Below are positions 34,799 to 43,636 of a stretch of DNA of 64,000 nucleotides, piece by piece. The notes beneath the pieces were generated by a model. It was given only the letters and a program-made list of their open reading frames with translations. It was not told where the DNA came from and did not search any database. The stretch spans positions 620,001 to 684,000 of the forward strand of contig NZ_BDCM01000013.1 in the NCBI RefSeq assembly GCF_001613505.1, read 5' to 3'. How positions within the stretch are numbered: the stretch's first letter is position 1; each line of letters begins with the position of its first letter. The stretch comes from Nocardia mikamii NBRC 108933 (GTDB lineage Bacteria > Actinomycetota > Actinomycetes > Mycobacteriales > Mycobacteriaceae). The position numbers were made by a program, and so were the translations under genes.

Positions 34799-35590
34799 CT
34801 ACGGTGCCACCGCGATCACCGTCATCGAGCCCGGCGCCACTTCGGTGAATCCGGCATCCCGGACCGCGGCGATCGTCTCCGGCCCGGCGCCGCCGTTCAC
34901 TCGGGCGCACAGCCGGGCCCAGCGATCCGGCTCCGCGTCACGGACCGCGCAGCGGAATCCCTGCTCGGCCCAGGCGAAGACCTGTTCCACCGGGAGCGCA
35001 CCGGCCAGCAACATGCTCGCGTGACCGACCTGCGCCGCCGCCTTGCCGACGGTCATCCCGAGAGCCGAATTCACCCATAGCACAGGCGATTCCGGATCCG
35101 GCGGGCCGGGTTCGTCGGGTTCGAGGTCGGTGCCGCCGATCTGCAGTTTGCGGATGCGCGGGTCGACCTCGCCCACCGGGCCCGGCACGAGTGCGCGGGC
35201 CTGGGCACCACCCACGTCGATCGTGATTCCGTCGACATCACCGGCCGAGATCCACTGCGCGCCCCGGGCTCGCCGCGCCACCTTCCGAATCCGTGACCGC
35301 TTCCACGCGAGATAACGCGACTCCCACTCCCCGCCCGGGCCGACGCGGGGATCCAGGCACAGCGCGACGGCCGAAGCTGCGGCCGCCTCCAGCACCGCAC
35401 TGCGCAGCGGCGGTTCGGCTTTCGGAATGTGCAGGACCATCTGCATCGCCTGCACCTGCGCGGGGTCGTCCGGATCGCCGCCGCCACCGTAGCCGAGCGC
35501 CAGCTCCGCATGCCGGGCACGGAAACCCGCATCCAGTACCAGCGGCGGTGCGGCGGCGGGGCCGGGCGCGTCGAGCTCGGGTTCGGTCAT
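34799..35590 (-). CDS. Peptidyl-tRNA hydrolase PTH2-like protein
   Basis: 263 residues. The C-terminal half matches the PTH2 fold: LWVNSALGMTVGKAAAQVGHASMLLAGALP, with the conserved GKxAAQxxHA pattern, followed by a CAVRDAE... and VNGGAGPETIAAVRDAGFTEVAPGSMTVIAVAP end. The N-terminal 130 residues are an extra helical domain (VQAMQMVLHIPKAEPPLR) without assignment. ATG 35590 shares a base with the serB2 stop (TGATG), so it is co-translated with serB2. Activity on peptidyl-tRNA is not assured. Confidence 0.75.
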   Translation of the reverse strand: MTEPELDAPGPAAAPPLVLDAGFRARHAELALGYGGGGDPDDPAQVQAMQMVLHIPKAEPPLRSAVLEAAAASAVALCLDPRVGPGGEWESRYLAWKRSRIRKVARRARGAQWISAGDVDGITIDVGGAQARALVPGPVGEVDPRIRKLQIGGTDLEPDEPGPPDPESPVLWVNSALGMTVGKAAAQVGHASMLLAGALPVEQVFAWAEQGFRCAVRDAEPDRWARLCARVNGGAGPETIAAVRDAGFTEVAPGSMTVIAVAP

Positions 35591-36855
35591 CAGCTCAACG
35601 GCACCCGGCGCAGCAGACCGTCGCGGGCGTCCGCGGCCTCGACCTCGTCGCGGGTGACACCGAGGATGAACAACACCGCGTCCAGGAACGGATGCGACAG
35701 CGCGGTGTCGGCGACCTCCCGCAACGCGGGCTTGGCCTGGAAGGCGATACCCAGGCCGGCCGCGTTGAGCATGTCGATATCGTTGGCGCCGTCGCCGACC
35801 GCGACGGTCTGTTCCATCGGCACGCCGGCCTCGGCCGCGAAACGCCGCAGCGCCACCGCCTTTCCGGGCCGGTCGACGATTTCGCCGATGACCTGGCCGG
35901 TGAGCTTGCCGTCGACCACCTCGAGGGTGTTGGCGTGCACGAAATCCAATTCCAGTTCGTGCGCCAGCGGTTCGATGACCTGCCGGAAGCCGCCCGAGAC
36001 CACGCCGCAGCGGAATCCGAGCCGGCGCAGGGTGCGAATGGTGGTCCGCGCGCCGGGGGTCAGTTCGATCCGCTCGGCGACCTGATCGATCACCGTCTCG
36101 TCCAGTCCGGTGAGGGTGGCGACGCGCTGGCGCAGCGATTCGGCGAAGTCGATCTCCCCGCGCATCGCGGCCTCGGTGACCTTGCGGACCTCCTCCTCGA
36201 CACCGGCGTGCGCGGCCAGCATCTCGATCACCTCACCCTGGATGAGGGTGGAGTCGACATCGAAGACGATGAGCCGCTTGGCCCGCCGGGCCAGACCCGC
36301 GCGCTCGACGGCGACGTCGACCTTTTCCTTCGCGGCGACCTCGGCCAGCGCCGTGCGCAGGCGGGTTTCGGCCAGGGCGTCCTCGGTCGCCGGTGCTGTC
36401 ACCATCAATTCGAGGCCGGTCACCGGGTAGTCGGCGACGCCGCGGATGGAGTCGATGTTGACCTCCTGCGCGGCCAGTGTGCGGGCGATCGTGCTGAACG
36501 CGCGAGCGGTCACCGGGCTGCCGAGCACCACCACCGCGTGCGTGGACAGCGGCGCCCCGGAGACCGAGTTGGCCCCGATCTCGACGTCGACCTGCATGCC
36601 GACCGTCGCCATGGCATCCTCGAGCTGATCCTGCAGATCCTCCGGATCGCCGGGACTCGTCACCAGCACACCGAGGGTCAGCCGGCCCCGGATCACGACC
36701 TGCTCCACGTCCAGCAGGCTCACGCCGTGCCGGGACAGCGCCGCCAGCAGCACCGAGGTCACGCCCGGTTTATCGGGTCCGGTGACCGTGATCAGCACCG
36801 TCGTCTCGGTGGCGGTGCCACGATCGGACTCGGACGTGCCCACGCGCAACTCCAT
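35590..36855 (-). CDS. serB2: Phosphoserine phosphatase with two ACT domains
   Basis: 421 residues. Two tandem ACT domains (about 15-95 and 105-180) precede a HAD phosphatase: FDVDST (nucleophile Asp199, Asp201), GVVSGGFRQ (motif II), the Lys of motif III, and VGDGANDIDML (motif IV). It performs the last step of serine synthesis. The ACT domains bind serine and regulate the oligomer, as known for mycobacterial SerB2. ATG 36855 is preceded by GAGGAG. It is the first gene of a two-gene unit with the PTH2-like protein. Confidence 0.95.
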   Translation of the reverse strand: MELRVGTSESDRGTATETTVLITVTGPDKPGVTSVLLAALSRHGVSLLDVEQVVIRGRLTLGVLVTSPGDPEDLQDQLEDAMATVGMQVDVEIGANSVSGAPLSTHAVVVLGSPVTARAFSTIARTLAAQEVNIDSIRGVADYPVTGLELMVTAPATEDALAETRLRTALAEVAAKEKVDVAVERAGLARRAKRLIVFDVDSTLIQGEVIEMLAAHAGVEEEVRKVTEAAMRGEIDFAESLRQRVATLTGLDETVIDQVAERIELTPGARTTIRTLRRLGFRCGVVSGGFRQVIEPLAHELELDFVHANTLEVVDGKLTGQVIGEIVDRPGKAVALRRFAAEAGVPMEQTVAVGDGANDIDMLNAAGLGIAFQAKPALREVADTALSHPFLDAVLFILGVTRDEVEAADARDGLLRRVPLS

Positions 36856-37005
36856 CTCTTCGTCACAGCTCCTCGCGCCGGCGATCGCGGTCCGCCGACG
36901 GCCAGCAGACATTCTCTCAGGTCGGGTGCGGCCACCGGCGCGCACCGGTCACCGGAGGCACCGCCGGCATCCCCCGCCCGGCGCGGCACCCCCCGAAACG
37001 CCGAA

Positions 37006-37037
37006 CGCGGCGACCGTCGCACTGGACGGCCGCCGCG
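37006..37037 (-). terminator. Hairpin after ctaD
   Basis: A 13-pair stem with one wobble and a six-base loop (GCGGCGACCGTC at 37007-37018 with GACGGCCGCCGC at 37025-37036) lies 26 bases past the ctaD stop and upstream of serB2. Confidence 0.6.
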
Positions 37038-37062
37038 CCGGGACTTCGCTACTCGATGCGTA

Positions 37063-38799
37063 CTAGCTCGACACCTTCTCGAGCTCGGCCACGTGCTGGG
37101 ACTTCGAGCCCCAGCCCACGTGCGCCTCGGCCCGCATGCGCTCCACCATGTGCGGGTAGTGCAGCTCGAACGCCGGACGCTCGGAGCGGATCCGCGGCAG
37201 TTCGTAGAAGTTGTGCCGCGGCGGCGGGCAGGTGGTGGCCCACTCCAGCGAGTTGCCGTAACCCCACGGGTCGTCCACGGTCACGACCTCGCCGTAGCGG
37301 TAGCTCTTGAAGACGTTCCAGATGAACGGCAGCGTCGAGGCACCGAGGATGAAGGCGCCGATCGTGGAGATCGTGTTCAGGGTGGTGAAACCGTCGGTCG
37401 GCAGGTAGTCCGCGTAGCGACGCGGCATACCCTCGTTACCCAGCCAGTGCTGCACCAGGAAGGTGGTGTGGAAGCCGACCATGGTGGCCCAGAAGTGCCA
37501 CTTGCCCAGGCGCTCGTCCAGCATGCGGCCGGTCATCTTCGGGAACCAGAAGTAGATACCCGCGAACGTGGCGAACACGATGGTGCCGAAGAGCACGTAG
37601 TGGAAGTGCGCGACCACGAAGTAGGTGTCGGACACGTGGAAGTCCAGCGGCGGGCTGGCCAGGATGACGCCCGACAGACCACCGAAGAGGAAGGTCACCA
37701 GGAAGCCGACCGAGAACAACATCGGTGATTCGAAGGTCAGCTGCCCCTTCCACATCGTGCCGATCCAGTTGAAGAACTTCACACCGGTCGGAACCGCGAT
37801 CAGGAAGGTCATGAACGAGAAGTACGGCAGCAGCACCGCGCCGGTGGCGTACATGTGGTGCGCCCACACCGCGATCGACAGCGCCGCGATGCCCAGGGTC
37901 GCGTAGACCAGGGTGGTATAACCGAAGATCGGCTTACGGCTGAAGACCGGGAAGATCTCGGACACGATGCCGAAGAACGGCAGCGCGATGATGTACACCT
38001 CGGGGTGGCCGAAGTACCAGAACAGGTGCTGGTAGAGCAGCGAACCACCGGTGGCCGGGTCGTAGATGTGGCCGCCCAGGTGACGGTCGTAGGCCAGCGC
38101 CATCAGCGCGGCGGTCAGCAGCGGGAAGGCCAGCAGCACGAGGACGCTGGTGACGGCGATGTTCCAGGTGAAGATCGGCATCCGGAACAGGGTCATACCC
38201 GGGCAGCGCAGGCAGACGACGGTGGTCAGCATGTTGACACCACCGAGGATGGTGCCCAGACCGGAGACGGCCAGACCCAGAATCCACAGGTCGGCGCCGA
38301 CACCCGGGGAGTGCACGATGTCCGACAGCGGGGTGTAGGCGGTCCAGCCGAAGTCGGCGGCGCCACCGGGGGTGATGAAACCCGCGGTCGCCATGGTCGC
38401 GCCGAACAGATACAGCCAGTAGCTGAACGCGTTCAGACGCGGGAAGGCGACGTCGGGCGCACCGATCTGCAGCGGCAGCACGATGTTGGCGAAGCCGAAC
38501 ACGATCGCGGTCGCGTAGAACAGCAGCATGATCGTGCCGTGCATGGTGAACAGCTGGTTGAACTGCTCCGGCGACAGGAACTGCAGACCCGGACGAGCGA
38601 GCTCACCACGCATCAGCAGGGCCATCAGACCGCCGATCATGAAGAACGACATCGCGGTCACCAGGTACATCACACCGAGGACCTTCGGGTCCGTGGTGGT
38701 GACGGCCTTGTAGATGAACGAACCCTTCGGGCCCAGTCGTGCCGGATACGGCCGTGTCGCTTCCAGCTTGGGGACTGGCTGGGGCTCTACAGCAGTCAC
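37063..38799 (-). CDS. ctaD: Cytochrome aa3 oxidase subunit I
   Basis: 578 residues, twelve hydrophobic helices. Metal ligands are visible: FTMHGTIML (heme a His), WYFGHPEVYI (CuB His and cross-linked Tyr), AHHMYATG (CuB His pair) and VVAHFHYVLFG (heme a3 and heme a His). It is the catalytic subunit of the terminal oxidase in the actinobacterial bcc-aa3 supercomplex. The start is GTG 38799, with AGGAGGATCA upstream; the longer reading frame crosses the divergent promoter region. Codon bias suggests high expression. Confidence 0.96.
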   Translation of the reverse strand: MTAVEPQPVPKLEATRPYPARLGPKGSFIYKAVTTTDPKVLGVMYLVTAMSFFMIGGLMALLMRGELARPGLQFLSPEQFNQLFTMHGTIMLLFYATAIVFGFANIVLPLQIGAPDVAFPRLNAFSYWLYLFGATMATAGFITPGGAADFGWTAYTPLSDIVHSPGVGADLWILGLAVSGLGTILGGVNMLTTVVCLRCPGMTLFRMPIFTWNIAVTSVLVLLAFPLLTAALMALAYDRHLGGHIYDPATGGSLLYQHLFWYFGHPEVYIIALPFFGIVSEIFPVFSRKPIFGYTTLVYATLGIAALSIAVWAHHMYATGAVLLPYFSFMTFLIAVPTGVKFFNWIGTMWKGQLTFESPMLFSVGFLVTFLFGGLSGVILASPPLDFHVSDTYFVVAHFHYVLFGTIVFATFAGIYFWFPKMTGRMLDERLGKWHFWATMVGFHTTFLVQHWLGNEGMPRRYADYLPTDGFTTLNTISTIGAFILGASTLPFIWNVFKSYRYGEVVTVDDPWGYGNSLEWATTCPPPRHNFYELPRIRSERPAFELHYPHMVERMRAEAHVGWGSKSQHVAELEKVSS

Positions 38800-38998
38800 T
38801 GATCCTCCTGAAGGTGTGCCTTCTGCTCGTTTCGCACGCTCGTGCGTTCCGGCGCATGACGAAACGACGGTGGCTTGCGCTAGAGGCATCGTAAACCGTG
38901 GCGTCGCAGGCGTCCGACGGGGTCCTACTCTGTGTCGTATTCGCCGCGCGGACGGTGCCGCACTCATCCCGCACGTGGGCGCATGTACCCTACGCTGC

Positions 38999-40075
38999 AT
39001 GCCGGTGAGCGAACGCGTCTCCACCCGAAAGCCCAAGACCCGCAAGCGCACCAGTGCGCGCCGGCTCGCGCTCGGCGGTGCGGCCGTGGGCGCCGTGGCC
39101 GTCCTGGTCACCGGCTGCGGGACCGGGGGCGACGACGCGGCGAGTTCGATCGTCCGGACCACCACCAATATCGCCGGCGCGAGCGTGGTCGGCATCGAGC
39201 GCGACACCACCCGCGCCTGCGCGCTGCCCAGCGCCCCCGACCAGGCGTCGGGCACCCACACGGTGGCGGGGACCCAGGTGCCCGCGGATCCGAAACGCAT
39301 TGTCGTGCTGGATACCGCGGCGCTGGACGCGGTCTGCGCGGTGGGCCTGTGGGAGCGGGTCGTCGGTGCGACCACCCCGGCCGGACCGGCACCGCAGCCG
39401 AACTATCTGGGTACCGGTGTCCTGAAGATCCCGAGCGTGGGGACCTCGGGCGCGGTGGACACGGCCAAAATCTCCGCGCTGCAACCGGATCTGATTCTCG
39501 GCGCCGCGGGTGACGGGGATCTCGCCGCGCTGCGCGGGATCGCCCCCACCGTGCTGGTCGGCCATCGCGGCTGGCAGGACGATTTCACCGCCTACGCCGA
39601 GGCCCTGGGCCGCGGTTCGGCCGGGGCGAAGGCGCTCGCGGACTACCGCACGGACGCCCGCGAAACCGGGGCCTCGATCGCCGCCAACCTGTCGCAGGCG
39701 TCGGTGATCCGCTTCTCCCCCAAGGATATTCAGGTCCAGGGCACCGACACGTTCGCGGGACAGGTACTCGCCGACGCCGGCGTGCAGCGCCCCGGCGCCC
39801 AGCGCGATCGCTCGTTCACGGTGGACAGCCTCGCCACCGAGAGCGACCGCAACAAGATCGAGGGCGACATCATCTATCTGATGTTCGACGGCCCCGACGG
39901 TAAGAGCCACGGCGAATCAGTGATGAAGAGCGACGACTGGAAAAAGCTCGGCGCGATCGTCGACAAACGCGATTTCGCCGTCGAGGACGACCTCTGGCAC
40001 GGTTGCGGACTCACCGCGGCGCGGGCGATCCTCGACGACCTGCGCAAGACGCTCAACGGGTATGTGACGGACTGA
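38999..40075 (+). CDS. fecB: Iron-siderophore ABC substrate-binding lipoprotein (FecB-like)
   Basis: 358 residues. Basic N-terminus, hydrophobic segment and lipobox AVLVTGC give a lipidated Cys near residue 40, followed by a TroA/FecB-type fold (KRIVVLDTAALDAVCAVGL, KISALQPDLILGA, TVDSLATESDRNKIEGDIIYLMFDG). It is anchored at the outer face of the membrane and binds ferric siderophore or heme-like ligands; M. tuberculosis FecB has also been linked to cell-wall integrity. It is divergent from ctaD, as in mycobacteria. No permease is nearby. Confidence 0.9.
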   Translation: MPVSERVSTRKPKTRKRTSARRLALGGAAVGAVAVLVTGCGTGGDDAASSIVRTTTNIAGASVVGIERDTTRACALPSAPDQASGTHTVAGTQVPADPKRIVVLDTAALDAVCAVGLWERVVGATTPAGPAPQPNYLGTGVLKIPSVGTSGAVDTAKISALQPDLILGAAGDGDLAALRGIAPTVLVGHRGWQDDFTAYAEALGRGSAGAKALADYRTDARETGASIAANLSQASVIRFSPKDIQVQGTDTFAGQVLADAGVQRPGAQRDRSFTVDSLATESDRNKIEGDIIYLMFDGPDGKSHGESVMKSDDWKKLGAIVDKRDFAVEDDLWHGCGLTAARAILDDLRKTLNGYVTD

Positions 40076-40120
40076 GCCGATGACACGCCGTCGCCGATGC
40101 GGCACGCGTCGGGCCGCGGT

Positions 40121-40621
40121 TCAACGACCGTCCGCGTCACCCGCCCGTCGCTCGATACGCGACGACGTGTTCGGCCGGCCCGCCGGTGGTCGGCGCGGAT
40201 CGTCGGCGGCCGCGCGTGGGCGGAGCGCGTAGGCGGGCACCAACTGGTCGGTGAGATGCAGCGGCGCCCGCCCGTCCGCGTAGCAGACCGAGAAATTCAC
40301 CCGGCCCAGCCACTCGCCGCTGAACGAGGGCACCCAGTGCGTCAGCGTCCCCGGCCGCTCCCCCGTCATATCCAGCCCCGCCCCGTTGACATGCTTGGGC
40401 GCGCCCGGATCGCGGATGAGAATCGCGTCCAATCGCACCCACACCGGTTTCGGCGGCTGCACGAGCACCCGGTAGTAATAGCCGGCCTCGTTCGGATACT
40501 GCAGCTGCGGTTCGGTCCCCTCGGTCCGCGGAACACCGTCCGGAAGCCGTCGCGGCGCCCGGCCGGAGAACCCCTCGGCCGCCCGCTCCGACGACACACC
40601 CTCACCGGAACTCGAACACAT
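40121..40621 (-). CDS. Hypothetical protein, unrecognised
   Basis: 166 residues from ATG 40621. The middle is well ordered (YPNEAGYYYRVLVQPPKPVWVRLDAILIRDPGAPKHVNG, then HWVPSFSGEWLGRVNFSVCYADG), aromatic-rich and beta-like; both ends are low in complexity and rich in Arg and Pro. No family is recognised. It is divergent from a P-loop kinase gene and convergent with fecB. The composition of the core suggests a real protein. Confidence 0.6.
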   Translation of the reverse strand: MCSSSGEGVSSERAAEGFSGRAPRRLPDGVPRTEGTEPQLQYPNEAGYYYRVLVQPPKPVWVRLDAILIRDPGAPKHVNGAGLDMTGERPGTLTHWVPSFSGEWLGRVNFSVCYADGRAPLHLTDQLVPAYALRPRAAADDPRRPPAGRPNTSSRIERRAGDADGR

Positions 40622-40698
40622 ATTCGAATGATACCGAGCGGTCGGCCCGATCGACACCCGACCCACCGCATCCGGGCCGTACCCCGTCCGGGCACGTC

Positions 40699-41280
40699 AT
40701 GATGGGACGGGTGGGAAGACTTCTCGTGCTGGTGAACGGCCTTCCGGGCGCTGGCAAATCGACCGTCGGACAGGCGCTGGCACGGGTCCTGGGCGCCCGA
40801 TTCCTCTCGAAGGACACAGTCAAGGAGGCGTTGGCGGCCTGCGTCGACGACCCCGCCGGCCTCCCGGATCTGGGCGGTGTCGCGATGGACGCGGTCTGGT
40901 CGCTGGCCCGGACCAGCCCCACCTCGGTCGTCATCGATTCCTGGTGGTTCGTACCGCGCGACCGGGAATTCGCCCGCGCCGGTATCGAGAAGGTCGGCGC
41001 GGATCGGGCCGTCGAAGTCTGGTGCGACGCGCCGGCGGCGGTGGCGAGGGCCCGCTACACGCGACGGCGCCGTGCCGACTTCTTCCACGACAACGAGCGT
41101 CTGAGCACGCACTGGGACCTCTGGGCGGACCAGGCCACGCCCTTGGGACTCGTCCCGCTCGTCGTCGTCGACACGACCATCCCGGTCGACTACGCCGATT
41201 TGACCGAACGGATCGACCGAGCCACCGACGATACCGAACCCGGCCGCGCATCGAATCTCCTTCCCCCCCAGCGCACTTGA
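40699..41280 (+). CDS. P-loop kinase-like protein (AAA_33/zeta-toxin-like)
   Basis: 193 residues: LVLVNGLPGAGKSTVGQALARVLGARFLSKDTVKEALA is a Walker A plus lid of the small-molecule kinase type; VVIDSWWF is a Walker B-like strand, and a basic ARARYTRRRRADFF region resembles the lid arginines. Such proteins phosphorylate sugars, antibiotics or nucleotides. No antitoxin gene was seen, so toxin function is unlikely. ATG 40699 or 40702. Confidence 0.72.
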   Translation: MMGRVGRLLVLVNGLPGAGKSTVGQALARVLGARFLSKDTVKEALAACVDDPAGLPDLGGVAMDAVWSLARTSPTSVVIDSWWFVPRDREFARAGIEKVGADRAVEVWCDAPAAVARARYTRRRRADFFHDNERLSTHWDLWADQATPLGLVPLVVVDTTIPVDYADLTERIDRATDDTEPGRASNLLPPQRT

Positions 41281-41440
41281 CCGATCCCAGATGTCGGCAG
41301 CGACCGGAGCCTCTGCCCACCCCGAGCCCCTCAGTGACGCGGACAACGTCGAAGCGCTTGCGCACAGCGACTCAGCCTCGACTACCACCTGTTGCCGCCA
41401 TCCGATTGTCGACCGCGGAGCCCTCGGGATGTCGCCCACC

Positions 41441-41815
41441 TCAGGCGCGGTCGTGAATGGTGACGGCATATCCGTCGGGATCGGCGAAGGTGAAGGTTCG
41501 GCCGAAGGGCCCGTCCATGGGTGCGGCGAGGATCGAGATTCCAGCCGCGGCCAGATGATCGTGCACTTGCTGAGCGTCGCCGGCGTGCAGCCACAGTGCG
41601 ACCCCCACGCCCGGGCGCGGCGCGACGGCATCGAGATCGACGCCCGGCAGCGGCGTCCGCACCGCGAAAGATACCGGGGCCGTGTCGAATACGACCGCAC
41701 CGGGCGGGCTCGCCGGAGCGCGGCGCAATCCGAGATGCGTCTCGTAGAACTCGGCCGCCGCATTCACATCACGCACCTGCAGGGCGATGAAGTCGGGTCC
41801 GGTGACAGTCGACAT
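41441..41815 (-). CDS. Glyoxalase/VOC family protein
   Basis: 124 residues, one VOC domain of two paired beta-alpha-beta modules (FIALQVRDVNAAAEFYETHLGL; GVALWLHAGDAQQVHDHLAAAG; FTFADPDGYAVTIHD). Metal ligands are partly replaced: the Gln near the start and the final Glu position (YAVTI) suggest a binding or resistance protein rather than a metal enzyme. It is divergent from a MarR gene whose likely operators lie directly between the two starts. Confidence 0.85.
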   Translation of the reverse strand: MSTVTGPDFIALQVRDVNAAAEFYETHLGLRRAPASPPGAVVFDTAPVSFAVRTPLPGVDLDAVAPRPGVGVALWLHAGDAQQVHDHLAAAGISILAAPMDGPFGRTFTFADPDGYAVTIHDRA

Positions 41816-41824
41816 GAGCTTCTC

Positions 41825-41873
41825 CTTCTATGTCAGGGTTCTGACATAGAAGAGTATGTCAGAATCCTGACAT
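41825..41873. promoter_or_regulatory. Twin MarR-type palindromes
   Basis: CTTCTATGTCAG (41825-41836) and its complement (41841-41852) form a perfect 12-base inverted repeat with a four-base spacer. A second copy, ATGTCAG-N4-CTGACAT (41856-41873), has the same core and spacing. The second copy covers the start codon of the MarR gene at 41872. Core-to-core distance is 26 bases. Confidence 0.8.
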
Positions 41874-42318
41874 GTCGCAAGAGAAGGTGGATCTCGATTC
41901 GTCCGTGGGCTATGTCCTCAAACAGGCCGCCGCGGCCCTGCGCGGCGCCATGGATACCGCCCTGCGGCCGCTGGGCCTGAGCGTGCCGCAATACTCATGC
42001 CTCGAATTGCTGGGGCAGCGACCGGGCCTGTCCGCCGCGGAACTGGCTCGCGGCACGTTCGTCACACGCCAGTCCATGCATACGGTGCTGCAAGGACTCG
42101 AGGATCGCGGTCTCCTCGCACGTCCGTCGGCCGCACCGCACGGGCGGGCCTTACCGACTCGGCTCACCGACGAGGGCGCCCGCCTGCTCGCACGGGCCAG
42201 TCACGTCGTCGCGGAGGTCGAAGGCCGGATGATCGCGGCCCTGCCCGCAGGCGACGCCGAACGCCTGCACCGAGACCTGACCACGTGCGCGGAAGCTCTC
42301 GATCCGACGAGGCACTGA
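41872..42318 (+). CDS. MarR-family transcriptional regulator
   Basis: 148 residues with the MarR winged helix (LSAAELARGTFVTRQSMHTVLQGLEDRGLLARP, then a wing PHGRALPTRLTDEG). ATG 41872 lies inside the second palindrome, so binding would block its own transcription and probably translation start sites on a very short leader. It controls itself and the divergent VOC gene. Confidence 0.92.
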   Translation: MSQEKVDLDSSVGYVLKQAAAALRGAMDTALRPLGLSVPQYSCLELLGQRPGLSAAELARGTFVTRQSMHTVLQGLEDRGLLARPSAAPHGRALPTRLTDEGARLLARASHVVAEVEGRMIAALPAGDAERLHRDLTTCAEALDPTRH

Positions 42319-42374
42319 ACGGCTCCATCCGCCGCAGGGGCCGGCCGGCACACGGAGCCTCCCCACATACGCGA

Positions 42375-42408
42375 AACCCGGACGTACGCAATGCGATACG
42401 CCCGGGTT
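42375..42408. terminator. Hairpin terminator between marR and nrdF
   Basis: AACCCGG (42375-42381) pairs with CCGGGTT (42402-42408), with further pairing inside (CGTA/TACG, CGC/GCG) around an AAT loop. It lies between convergent genes. Confidence 0.65.
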
Positions 42409-42427
42409 CGTCACGCGAGAGCGAAAC

Positions 42428-43390
42428 TCAGAACTCCCAGTCCTCGTCTTCGGTGTTGACCGCCTTGCCGATGACGTAGCTGGAACCGGAGCCGGAGAAG
42501 AAGTCGTGGTTCTCGTCGGCATTCGGGGACAGTGCCGAGAGGATCGCCGGGTTGACGTCGGTCTCGTCGCGCGGGAACAGACCCTCGTAGCCGAGGTTCA
42601 TCAGCGCCTTGTTGGCGTTGTAGCGCAGGAACTTCTTGACGTCCTCGGTGAGGCCGACCTCGTCGTAGAGGTCCTGGGTGTATTCGACCTCGTTCTCGTA
42701 CAGCTCGAACAGCAACTCGAAGGTGTAGTTCTTGAGCTCGTCACGCTCGGGCTGGGTGAGATCCTCGAGACCCTTCTGGTACTTGTAGCCGATGTAGTAC
42801 CCGTGCACGGCCTCGTCGCGGATGATCAGGCGGATCAGGTCGGCGGTGTTGGTGAGCTTGGCGCGCGAGGACCAGTACATCGGCAGGTAGAAACCGGAGT
42901 AGAACAGGAAGCTCTCCAGCAGGGTGGAGGCCACCTTGCGCTTGAGCGGCTCGTCGCCCCGGTAGTACTCGAGCACGATCTCGGCCTTGCGCTGCAGATT
43001 CGGGTTCTCCTCCGACCAGCGGAAGGCATCGTCGATCTCACGGGTGGAGCACAGCGTGGAGAAGATGGAGCTGTAGCTCTTGGCGTGCACCGACTCCATG
43101 AACGCGATATTGGTCAGCACCGCCTCTTCGTGCGGGGTCCGCGCATCCGGAATCAGGCTCACCGCACCGACCGTGCCCTGAATGGTGTCCAGCAGGGTCA
43201 GACCCGTGAACACGCGCATGGTCAACTGCTTCTCGTGCGCGTTCAGCGTGTTCCACGACGGAATGTCGTTGGACACCGGAACCTTTTCCGGCAACCAGAA
43301 GTTGCCGACGAGCCGGTCCCAGACCTCGGCATCCTTCTCGTCGGGCACCCGATTCCAGTTGATCGCAGACACTCGATCGATCAGCTTCAC
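42428..43390 (-). CDS. nrdF: Class Ib ribonucleotide reductase beta subunit
   Basis: 320 residues. R2 fold with metal ligands in EEAVLTNIAFMESVHAKSYS (Glu, His) and IRDEAVHGYYIGYKY (Glu, His), a radical Tyr in the HAKSYSSIFS region, and the C-terminal tail ending DEDWEF that docks on NrdE. It holds a Mn(III)2- or Fe(III)2-tyrosyl radical, assembled with NrdI. GTG 43390 begins MKLIDRVSAINWNRVPDEKD, the family N-terminus. It is encoded apart from nrdHIE but shares NrdR-type boxes upstream. Confidence 0.96.
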   Translation of the reverse strand: MKLIDRVSAINWNRVPDEKDAEVWDRLVGNFWLPEKVPVSNDIPSWNTLNAHEKQLTMRVFTGLTLLDTIQGTVGAVSLIPDARTPHEEAVLTNIAFMESVHAKSYSSIFSTLCSTREIDDAFRWSEENPNLQRKAEIVLEYYRGDEPLKRKVASTLLESFLFYSGFYLPMYWSSRAKLTNTADLIRLIIRDEAVHGYYIGYKYQKGLEDLTQPERDELKNYTFELLFELYENEVEYTQDLYDEVGLTEDVKKFLRYNANKALMNLGYEGLFPRDETDVNPAILSALSPNADENHDFFSGSGSSYVIGKAVNTEDEDWEF

Positions 43391-43436
43391 GCCCGCTCAC
43401 TCACCCTTCCCGCTTCGCCGGTCATTGTACGCTCGG

Positions 43437-43484
43437 ACACTACTCCTAGTGGGCCTCCGCTCAGCACAGCACAAGGGCTTGTGT
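43437..43484. promoter_or_regulatory. Tandem NrdR-like boxes upstream of nrdF
   Basis: Box 1, ACACTACTCCTAGTGG (43437-43452), and box 2, GCACAAGGGCTTGTGT (43469-43484), each resemble the 16-base NrdR box ACACWATATATWGTGT. Their centres are 32 bases apart, about three helical turns, as is usual for paired NrdR sites. NrdR is a Zn/ATP-cone repressor that senses nucleotides. Confidence 0.78.
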
Positions 43485-43636
43485 CTCCCATGTCCTGGGC
43501 AAATGCGTTCCGGGGTGGGAAGTTCCACACCGCGGCCGAGAGCGAATGACGAGCGCGCGATGCACAGGCTACTGCCGCCGCCAAGACCGCAGCAACGATG
43601 CCGAGAGTTTGCCATAGCGATCCGAACGAGCCGCCC

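Noticed and set aside
40699..41280. Zeta-type toxin of a toxin-antitoxin pair
   Set aside because: The P-loop fold is compatible, but no epsilon-like antitoxin or small partner gene precedes it, and the neighbour upstream is a divergent 166-residue protein.
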